The notes under the pieces are model-generated. The model saw only the letters and a list, made by a program, of their open reading frames with translations. It had not been told where the DNA came from and made no database searches. Positions 1 through 4,378 of a stretch of DNA of 6,448 nucleotides are shown one piece after another. The stretch's first letter is position 1. Each line of letters starts with the position of its first letter. Position numbers and translations under genes: made by a program. This stretch comes from Chloroflexota bacterium (lineage in GTDB: Bacteria; Chloroflexota; Ktedonobacteria; Ktedonobacterales; Ktedonobacteraceae): assembly GCA_021828635.1 (NCBI GenBank), contig JAJZEJ010000670.1, positions 1-6,448 on the forward strand. The letters are read 5' to 3'.

Positions 1-73
1 TTTCGCCGGTCTCCGCGTCCTTCCTCGGACTTCAGCGCCTAGGCATCCACCTCGTACTCTTTCACGCTTGCAA
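1..73 (-). rRNA. rrl: 23S rRNA, 5' end only (partial)
   Basis: Read on the minus strand, this stretch contains GGTGGATGCCTAGGCGCTGA followed shortly by GAAGGACGCGGAGACCGGCGAAA-type sequence. That is the universally conserved beginning of bacterial 23S rRNA (helices near domain I, equivalent to E. coli GGTGGATGCC...GATGAAGGACG). The GGTGGATGCC block lies at 51..42. In E. coli the mature 5' end is about 22 nt upstream of this block, so the mature end is placed near 73 by analogy; the exact end is uncertain by several bases. The gene continues beyond the left edge. No anti-Shine-Dalgarno 16S 3' end (GGATCACCTCCTTT on the minus strand) and no recognisable tRNA is present between it and the divergent protein gene at 593. 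Confidence 0.93.
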
Positions 74-290
74 TCACGCTACCATCCTCATACGACAAAG
101 CATAGATGAAGCGGGCAGATGATGATCACAAATGATGCCTGTGGTCTATGTTATCCTCTGTTACAAAATGCCGTTGATGCCGACTGACATATGTGGCTGA
201 CACATGTCAGCGGCTAGCTTGAACGGCAAAATTGAAGTAATCATGCTTATTTAGTTGTCAGTGTACTTTTGCGCCGCGCTCTCGCGGTGC
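74..290 (-). ncRNA. Precursor-23S leader with long imperfect hairpin
   Basis: This is the stretch between the predicted transcription start (about 290) and the mature 23S 5' end. It has no convincing reading frame or tRNA. It contains an extended imperfect hairpin at 169-228: TGCCGTT (169-175) pairs with AACGGCA (222-228), and further in CTGACATATGTG (184-195) pairs with CACATGTCAG (201-210) with a 2-nt bulge. A second GC-rich hairpin at the very 5' end (271-290) pairs GCACCGCG with CGCGGCGC across an AGAG loop, with one A-C mismatch. Pre-rRNA leaders normally carry processing stems and antitermination (box A-like) elements. Which of these roles the hairpins play is not visible from sequence alone. 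Confidence 0.55.
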
Positions 291-296
291 TTTGAT

Positions 297-325
297 ACTA
301 TGCCACACATTGCAAAACTTGTCAA
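297..325 (-). promoter_or_regulatory. Promoter of the 23S rRNA gene
   Basis: On the minus strand a perfect -35 hexamer TTGACA (325..320) is followed after exactly 17 bp by CATAGT (302..297; 4/6 to TATAAT). An overlapping TAGTAT (300..295) is an alternative -10 at 19 bp spacing. The predicted start near 290 opens onto GCACCGCG. A GC-rich segment close to the start is a hallmark of growth-rate and stringently controlled rRNA promoters in other bacteria. An A-tract-rich palindrome lies 10 bp upstream of the -35 box, in the usual UP-element position. The promoter points only at the 23S gene. Confidence 0.7.
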
Positions 326-335
326 CACTTTTTAG

Positions 336-375
336 GACCAATTTTTGGAATTTTGCAAAATTCCAAAAATTGGTC
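336..375. repeat. Perfect 40-bp A+T-rich palindrome upstream of the rRNA promoter
   Basis: The half-site GACCAATTTTTGGAATTTTG (336-355) is followed immediately by its exact reverse complement (356-375), with no spacer. It contains phased A/T tracts. It occupies about -46 to -85 relative to the predicted 23S start, the region where UP elements and Fis-type activator sites sit in well-studied rRNA promoters. It also lies in the divergent region upstream of the membrane-protein gene at 593. It could be a dimeric regulator site, an UP element, or a dispersed palindromic repeat; the sequence alone does not decide. Confidence 0.85.
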
Positions 376-592
376 GGGATGTTCATGTAAAGAGTCAGGA
401 ATACTGTTGGGTAGAAAGCAAGCATATATACAAACACCCCTTTGACACAGTAAAATTAATTAACACAAGAACAGCCAGATAGTACCAAATAGGATTGACA
501 CTCATCAATTTTATAGTTACGCTTACTTATGTATGTTTTTATGAAATGAACATAGGGGATAGTTCGTTCCTTTGGAGGAAATTGATTAGACA
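376..592 (+). other. A+T-rich upstream region of the 593 gene; no gene seen
   Basis: No credible coding frame is present. Two perfect TTGACA hexamers occur on the plus strand (442-447 and 495-500), but neither has a good -10 at 16-18 bp. The second is followed by TATAGT at only 11 bp and by the poor TACGCT at 17 bp. A real promoter for the 593 gene is probably here, but I cannot fix it. A GGAGG ribosome-binding site lies at 574-578. Confidence 0.35.
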
Positions 593-1612
593 ATGATGAA
601 ATATTTCTTTTGGATTGCCTTTGCTGTCTTTCTAGCTGCCTCAATTCCACACGTGGCCTATTTTTTTGCTTCGTTTGAGCCTTCGCAGGGACCAGAGGGC
701 ATCTGGTGGTGGGTGGTCAGCTACGCAATTGCTATTAGCATCGATGTAACGGTATATCTGCTTTCCTGGACGGCTTTCCAGAGGTATCGGCGTTATCGTA
801 CTGCCAAAGCAGTATGGCAACACTGGCTATTGATTGTTATATGCACCTTCTTCTCCTGGGTTGTTAACTGGGCCTATGCCAAGCAATTTCACAGCCCAAC
901 CATGTTGAGCGCGGCTGAGACCACCGCCCCCTGGTTGACGGGCATTTTTCCGTTCATGGCTAGCGCGTTTCCATTGCTCGGTATTGTCTATACAATGATG
1001 GCCGAGACGATCACAGAGACCAGTGCGGAGGAGAAACAGGAACACGAGCAGCAAATGCTGGCACTGGGTGAGTTGGCGAAGCAGACGAACCTGCCAATCG
1101 CCGCATTGCGTCGTGCTATCGGTAGCAGCACTCGTCTATCCCCAGCTACCTTATTGGCGGCGACAATCAATCGTCCAGGTGCTGAGAGCAGCGCAACATC
1201 GGCCAGCGAGAACGAAAAGAACGACATATCGCGTCCAATCACGGGCCAGTTCGTAGCACTCGATAAGGATACAGCTACCTTGAGTGAGCAACCCGTAACG
1301 TCTACCAACCCGACGCTGGCGGCGGTTCCATCCGAGGGTAGCCCAGATAAATTGCAGATGACTATCGAGGCATTGCGTAATAATCCCGATATGACCGATG
1401 AGGCATTGGCCGAGTATCTGGCATTAAAACGCCCCGCTAGCGCACGCTTCTGGCGTTTGAAGGCCATTGAAATTCTGAGCGCGACAAATACAAGCGGTAC
1501 AGCTGCTTTCACGGACACGATCAGCCAGGATAGTGGCGCGGTTCCATCGGTACACAGAGGGTGGACAGCTCCAACCCCGGCATTGGCCAATGGTACTAAT
1601 GGCAAACGGTAA
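593..1612 (+). CDS. Four-TM membrane protein with cytoplasmic helix-turn-helix-like tail (unknown function)
   Basis: This 339-aa protein is not one I recognise as a named family. Four hydrophobic segments are clear: roughly residues 4-26, 38-59, 76-95 and 113-138, with an Arg/Tyr-rich cytoplasmic-looking loop (RYRRYR) after the second. An acidic/Gln-rich helix follows (TSAEEKQEHEQQM, about 143-155), then a low-complexity Ser/Thr/Ala linker (about 180-250). A compact helical segment at about 252-296 (EALRNNPDMTDEALAEYLAL, then ASARFWRLKAIEIL) has the rhythm of a winged-helix or HTH domain. The tail after 297 is disordered and polar. The start is ATG at 593 or the adjacent ATG at 596; an in-frame TAG just upstream (587-589) excludes longer versions. 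GGAGG sits 14 nt before the first ATG, which is slightly long. The gene is divergent from 23S and stands alone. The overall plan vaguely recalls DUF2637/SpdB-like plasmid membrane proteins that combine TM segments with HTH-like tails, but this is only a resemblance. Location in the cytoplasmic membrane is well supported; function is not. Confidence 0.85.
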   Translation: MMKYFFWIAFAVFLAASIPHVAYFFASFEPSQGPEGIWWWVVSYAIAISIDVTVYLLSWTAFQRYRRYRTAKAVWQHWLLIVICTFFSWVVNWAYAKQFHSPTMLSAAETTAPWLTGIFPFMASAFPLLGIVYTMMAETITETSAEEKQEHEQQMLALGELAKQTNLPIAALRRAIGSSTRLSPATLLAATINRPGAESSATSASENEKNDISRPITGQFVALDKDTATLSEQPVTSTNPTLAAVPSEGSPDKLQMTIEALRNNPDMTDEALAEYLALKRPASARFWRLKAIEILSATNTSGTAAFTDTISQDSGAVPSVHRGWTAPTPALANGTNGKR

Positions 1613-1636
1613 TTTTGGTAACATACTATCAAAAAA

Positions 1637-1655
1637 TGCACGTTAAAGCCGTGCA
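1637..1655 (-). terminator. Weak hairpin with U-run on the minus strand
   Basis: TGCACG (1637-1642) and CGTGCA (1650-1655) form a 6-bp stem with a 7-nt loop. On the minus strand the hairpin is followed by TTTTTT, giving a small intrinsic-terminator shape. No U-run follows on the plus strand. It lies 25 bp after the stop of the 593 gene, so it would stop antisense transcription entering that gene rather than end the gene itself. The stem is short. Confidence 0.3.
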
Positions 1656-1662
1656 ATCTAGC

Positions 1663-1691
1663 TTGACGTTTCGGGAATGTTATGATAAGAT
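1663..1691 (+). promoter_or_regulatory. Candidate promoter of the 96-aa protein gene
   Basis: TTGACG (1663-1668, 5/6) is followed after 17 bp by TAAGAT (1686-1691, 4/6), giving a leader of about 115 nt. A perfect TTGACA also occurs further down at 1752-1757, but the bases 17 bp after it (CAGAAA) make a poor -10. The promoter supports separate transcription of the small gene after the weak hairpin at 1637. Confidence 0.45.
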
Positions 1692-1814
1692 TTACTAAGT
1701 GTGTAGTATGAGGCTGACAAACTACCTACCTTAGTAATGGTGTGTTGCAGTTTGACAGTGTAGTCTACTCGTAACAGAAATAAGCAGAGCTTCCGAATAT
1801 TTAGGGAGGGATCA

Positions 1815-2105
1815 ATGCCGGCCACATTCAGTTATGCGAGCATCTTGCATGCAGTCGGTGAGGTACTCGATCAGATTGGCGTCAAGAGTTTCGCAATCCG
1901 CGAAGAGGAAGATGGCCTCTTTGTGGAGGGCTTTAACGGCGAAGGGCAACTGCAAGTCCAGATGCATTGTGACGTTGCCAGTCTGTACGACCTCATCAAC
2001 TGGTCTGAGAACCAGGTAGACGAACATAGCAAGGTTCAGGATGAAGGAACACTTCATCGTTTTCTTGCCGATCATAGCCGCGAACTCGCTGGTCTTGCGT
2101 TCTAG
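1815..2105 (+). CDS. Small acidic protein of unknown function (96 aa)
   Basis: I do not recognise the family. The 96-residue product is soluble, without signal peptide or TM segment. It appears alpha/beta: an N-terminal helix (SILHAVGEVLDQIGV, about 9-23) is followed by two strand-like stretches (SFAIREEEDGLFVEGF, then QLQVQMHCDVASLYDLI). A charged helix (about 64-80) and a C-terminal helix (LHRFLADHSRELAGLAF) follow. One Cys sits in MHCDV (about residue 52). The start is well fixed by GGGAGGG at 1804-1810, 4-5 nt before the ATG. The gene is monocistronic, preceded by its own candidate promoter and followed by a shared bidirectional terminator. The length, strong SD and sensible helix/strand pattern argue for a real gene, but nothing visible points to a function. 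Confidence 0.75.
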   Translation: MPATFSYASILHAVGEVLDQIGVKSFAIREEEDGLFVEGFNGEGQLQVQMHCDVASLYDLINWSENQVDEHSKVQDEGTLHRFLADHSRELAGLAF

Positions 2106-2136
2106 TATATGCGCATACCACTGGAGTACATATGAA

Positions 2137-2161
2137 AAGGACCGGGAATTCCCCGGTTCTT
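2137..2161. terminator. Bidirectional terminator between convergent genes
   Basis: A 10-bp stem (2137-2146 pairing with 2152-2161, core ACCGGG/CCCGGT plus AAGG/TTCT-type flank with one G-U) closes a 5-nt loop. On the minus strand the stem runs into TTTTCAT. On the plus strand the 3' arm itself is T-rich (TTCTTCT) but no long U-run follows. It lies between the stops of the 96-aa gene (+) and the HxlR regulator (-), where a shared terminator is expected. Confidence 0.7.
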
Positions 2162-2176
2162 CTCAATGTAGCGCGG

Positions 2177-2533
2177 TTATTCAGTCAGAACATCGCTCTT
2201 ATCGTTACATAACCAACGTTTTCCAAATGTACGCATACTCTCAATGACGGCAGCCAGTGTCTCGCCTTTCTCAGTAAGAGAATATTCGACGCGAGGTGGG
2301 ACTTCCGCGAAGGTTCGCCGTATAATAATGCCATCCTCTTCGAGGGAGCGCAAACGTTCGGAAAGCGTCTTAGGGCTGATACCTTGCAGTGAACGCTCAA
2401 GTTGATTAAAACGCTTGACACCGGAGACCAGATCGCGAATAATAAGCAATGTCCATTTTCCGCTAATGATCTCGGCAGTACGGGCTACAGGGCAAATAGT
2501 ATCCTGTTGGTGATCTGATTGTGATAGTATCAT
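2177..2533 (-). CDS. HxlR-family winged-helix transcriptional regulator
   Basis: This 118-aa protein has the typical HxlR (DUF24) length and plan. An N-terminal CPVARTAEIISGKWTLLIIR segment leads into the HTH RFNQLERSLQGISPKTLSERLRSLEEDGII, followed by the wing (VEYSLTEKGETL) and a C-terminal dimerisation helix (LAAVIESMRTFGKRW). Family members are dimeric DNA-binding proteins that often sense electrophiles, quinones or oxidants through an N-terminal Cys. The Cys in the CPVART motif (residue 14) is at the family's conserved position, and a second Cys is near the C-terminus (WLCND). The ATG at 2533 has only a weak upstream AAGAG. The gene is convergent with the 96-aa gene and divergent from the NYN gene at 2736, so the latter is a candidate target along with autoregulation; the target is inference. 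A palindrome overlaps its own -10 box. Confidence 0.93.
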   Translation of the reverse strand: MILSQSDHQQDTICPVARTAEIISGKWTLLIIRDLVSGVKRFNQLERSLQGISPKTLSERLRSLEEDGIIIRRTFAEVPPRVEYSLTEKGETLAAVIESMRTFGKRWLCNDKSDVLTE

Positions 2534-2574
2534 CGTCTTACACTCTTTTAACTCATGTTCTTTCTCAACTACAG

Positions 2575-2604
2575 ACTATACCATAGTAGATACGCAAAAG
2601 TAAA
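2575..2604 (-). promoter_or_regulatory. HxlR-gene promoter with overlapping operator-like palindrome
   Basis: On the minus strand TTTACT (2604..2599, 4/6) is followed after 18 bp by TATAGT (2580..2575, 5/6). The perfect inverted repeat ACTAT-ACC-ATAGT (2575-2587) covers the -10 box. Related HxlR regulators bind TACT/AGTA-type inverted repeats over their own and target promoters, so this is a plausible autoregulatory operator. This assignment is inferred from position and symmetry. Confidence 0.5.
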
Positions 2605-2669
2605 GCGCAGACCTCTCGACTTTACCAATAAAGTATGATATGCTCATAGCTATAGGATGAACTGCAAGG

Positions 2670-2698
2670 TTGTCCAAGCACCTGAACAATCATAAACT
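2670..2698 (+). promoter_or_regulatory. Candidate promoter of the NYN-domain gene
   Basis: TTGTCC (2670-2675, 4/6) is followed after 17 bp by TAAACT (2693-2698, 4/6), which would give a leader of about 30 nt before the GTG start. An alternative -10-like TATGAT lies upstream at 2634-2639 without a good -35. Both hexamers are mediocre. Confidence 0.3.
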
Positions 2699-2735
2699 TG
2701 GCCTGCGCGGTTTCTCCCCATGAGAGGAGAAGGTT

Positions 2736-4196
2736 GTGCCTGAAGATATTGCTCTATTCATTGATTTTGAGAACATTCGTTATAGTATGTTGAATATCCA
2801 GCGGCGGGAGCCTGATCCACAGGAACTCATCGCCGTCGCGCGTCGCTATGGCACTGTGATGGTAGCCCGCGCCTATGCTGATTGGTCACGCCAACCGGAG
2901 CCATTTAAGGGTAGTTTAACTGCGGCCATGATTGACCGCGTTGATTGCCCCGCCAAGCAGCGCGACCGTATTCGGATGGGAACTGTTCACTATAATGCCT
3001 ATTCTGGTTATGCCGCCGAACCTGGTATAGCCTCACTCCCATCCACTCCATTCGCACGCCAGTGGCCCTCCGGCGTCACTGGACAATCAGGTCCGCTACC
3101 AGCTATCAACCCGCAAGGAAATAATAACGGCTGGTACAACGAACAAGATCAGACTGCCATGCAAGATGATCTTGACGAAACTCCTGATGCTACCGAGCCA
3201 GAGGATGACGCGGTTCCCGAAGAGAACTATGACAACGTTGGCGATGTCTATCGCCAGGGTGTACCATTTAGCTCTTTCGGGCAGCACACTCCTAGTGGCC
3301 CTCTTGGGCAAAGTAATACTGGTCCTTTGGGATACCCTACCCCTTATCAGCATACTGGTAACACCGGTCATATGCCTGCCATCAACGGTAATAACAATAG
3401 TACCGTGGTGCAAAGTACAGTTATTCAGAGTACTGTTGATCTCAATATGTTGATGGATATCATTGAAACCGTTTTTGATCGCCCTACGATCTCTACTTTT
3501 GTTCTGATGACGGGCGATAAAGATTTTACCCGTATAAGCGCCCGTCTAAAACTTCGCCTGAACAAGACTGTGATTATTGTTGGTATACCAGGAACCGTCA
3601 GCCGAGATTTAATCAGTAGTGCCAATCAGTTCGTCCCTCTCGTTCCCAGTGGTATGAGTATTTCTTCTGGCAATACGGGAACAATGCCTGCTATTCAACC
3701 CAGTAGCGGCTATGGTACCTCTATGTCCAGTGGCAATACCGGTACGTTGCCAGCTATCGGTAACACAAACGCCATGAATGCTATGAGTAGCACTGGCAAT
3801 ACCGGCGCACTTCCCGTTGTATCCTATCCGGGAGGCGGTCAAGCAGGGCAACAGGGACAGCCAATGCATCAGTTCCAGTCACCTTATGGGACTTCTATGC
3901 CCTTGAATCCCTCTATCGACGTTCTTGATCCGCAATTCTTGCAGTTCCTTGACTATATTGACCGTAACTGGTCCTGGCGAACCATCATTGGTGTCTCTAA
4001 TTTTATCGGCGATCCCGTGAACCCCAAAAATCGGTTCCGCGGTCGGCTGACACGTGAATCCGCACGTGAACTCCTGAACACTTGTATCCAGCAAAGTATT
4101 TTGTTGCTTCAGACAGACCCGACCGGAGCTGAGGATTTGAGGCTCAATCGCATGCACCCAGGTGTCGATGAGGTACTCAAGCAATTTGTGCGCTAG
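2736..4196 (+). CDS. NYN (PIN-like) domain protein split by a disordered insertion
   Basis: This 486-aa protein starts at GTG with GAGGAGAAGG (2724-2733) just upstream. The first half of a NYN/LabA-type PIN-like nuclease fold is at residues 1-90: strand plus ALFIDFENIR with Asp10 and Asn13, then a helix, then VARAYADW. The second half resumes at about 227-302: STVDLNMLMDIIE with Asp235, then FVLMTGDKDFTRI with Asp261 and Asp263, and a KTVIIVGIPG strand. The four Asp residues match the family's metal-binding acidic set, so catalysis on RNA is plausible but not shown. Between the halves lie about 135 Gly/Asn/Pro/Gln-rich and acidic residues (about 91-226), absent from ordinary NYN proteins of 150-250 aa. 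A second disordered linker (303-392) carries three GNTGx(M/L)P(A/V) repeats at 21-residue intervals. The C-terminal 393-486 is a helical domain of winged-helix or OST-HTH/LOTUS character (FLQFLDYIDRNWSWRTIIGV, ARELLNTCIQQSILLL). LOTUS pairing with NYN is known in other proteins, but that identity is tentative. The gene is transcribed away from the HxlR gene. Confidence 0.9.
   Translation: MPEDIALFIDFENIRYSMLNIQRREPDPQELIAVARRYGTVMVARAYADWSRQPEPFKGSLTAAMIDRVDCPAKQRDRIRMGTVHYNAYSGYAAEPGIASLPSTPFARQWPSGVTGQSGPLPAINPQGNNNGWYNEQDQTAMQDDLDETPDATEPEDDAVPEENYDNVGDVYRQGVPFSSFGQHTPSGPLGQSNTGPLGYPTPYQHTGNTGHMPAINGNNNSTVVQSTVIQSTVDLNMLMDIIETVFDRPTISTFVLMTGDKDFTRISARLKLRLNKTVIIVGIPGTVSRDLISSANQFVPLVPSGMSISSGNTGTMPAIQPSSGYGTSMSSGNTGTLPAIGNTNAMNAMSSTGNTGALPVVSYPGGGQAGQQGQPMHQFQSPYGTSMPLNPSIDVLDPQFLQFLDYIDRNWSWRTIIGVSNFIGDPVNPKNRFRGRLTRESARELLNTCIQQSILLLQTDPTGAEDLRLNRMHPGVDEVLKQFVR
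3006..3413 (+). other. Insertion interrupting the NYN domain (coding)
   Basis: This is the in-frame stretch for residues 91-226 of the NYN protein. It begins after VHYNAYS and ends before STVDLNMLMD. It includes an acidic block (DDLDETPDATEPEDDAVPEE, residues 144-163), two GPLG-type motifs and two TG-x-(L/M)-PAIN motifs (113-125 and 208-217). The composition predicts intrinsic disorder. The frame is intact throughout, so it is not a frameshifted or broken gene. Confidence 0.7.
3669..3857 (+). repeat. Three 63-bp coding repeats (21-aa GNTG units)
   Basis: Within the NYN gene, units begin at 3669, 3732 and 3795, encoding GNTGTMPAI, GNTGTLPAI and GNTGALPVV at residues 312, 333 and 354. The spacing is exactly 21 residues. 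Only the first nine residues are conserved; the rest of each unit is Ser/Asn/Gly-rich and divergent. A fourth copy (GNTGHMPAI) lies in the other linker at 3357. The nucleotide sequences differ at many third positions, so the repeats are old or under protein-level selection. Confidence 0.7.
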
Positions 4197-4223
4197 TACA
4201 CTTTGTCAACGTTGCTGTGAAAC

Positions 4224-4306
4224 ATGGCACCCACAAGGGGTGTCACTACAGGTATAGTGCCACCTTTGGCGCAACTTGATGTAGTGACACCCCTTGTGGG
4301 TGCCAT
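4224..4306. repeat. REP-doublet / REPIN-like inverted repeat
   Basis: A perfect 27-bp inverted repeat (4224-4250 and 4280-4306) encloses a 29-nt centre. Each arm is itself a small hairpin. In the right arm, TGACACCC (4285-4292) pairs with GGGTGCCA (4298-4305) across CTTGT with one A-C mismatch, and GTAG (4281-4284) lies directly 5' of the foot. A GTAG tetranucleotide at the foot of a short imperfect hairpin is the signature of REP sequences mobilised by TnpA-REP (RAYT) transposases, and two such units in inverted orientation form a REPIN/BIME. From memory, GTAG...CCCTTGTGGG palindromes are abundant in Chloroflexota and cyanobacterial genomes. No target-site duplication is evident. The element lies 27 bp after the NYN stop and 72 bp before the peptidase start, so it may also act as an mRNA-stabilising or terminating hairpin. 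Confidence 0.75.
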
Positions 4307-4378
4307 ATATCGCTCCAAAGGAAATCTGCCAATGCAGCATATTTTTTTGCATGTTTTATCCGAAAGGAATCTCTTCTT

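Noticed and set aside
80..592. tRNA or 16S-23S spacer in the region upstream of 23S
   Set aside because: No cloverleaf, no conserved TTCGA T-loop with acceptor pairing, and no 16S anti-SD end could be found on either strand.
988..1656. Long minus-strand open frame opposite the membrane-protein gene
   Set aside because: It lies antisense to the C-terminal half of the 593-1612 gene, has no ribosome-binding site or family features, and is explained as a shadow frame of a well-supported gene.
2177..4196. Toxin-antitoxin or defence module formed by the HxlR gene and NYN protein
   Set aside because: The genes are divergent, not overlapping or co-transcribed. HxlR is not an antitoxin family, and the NYN protein is much larger than typical PIN toxins.
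4224..4306. MITE or IS remnant with 27-bp terminal inverted repeats
   Set aside because: No convincing target-site duplication flanks it, and the internal GTAG plus sub-hairpin structure of each arm fits a REP doublet better.
4326..4348. CTGC-CAAT-GCAG hairpin followed by seven T's before the peptidase gene
   Set aside because: A 4-bp stem is too weak for an intrinsic terminator and the U-run starts 4 nt after it. It would also lie in the leader of the peptidase gene.
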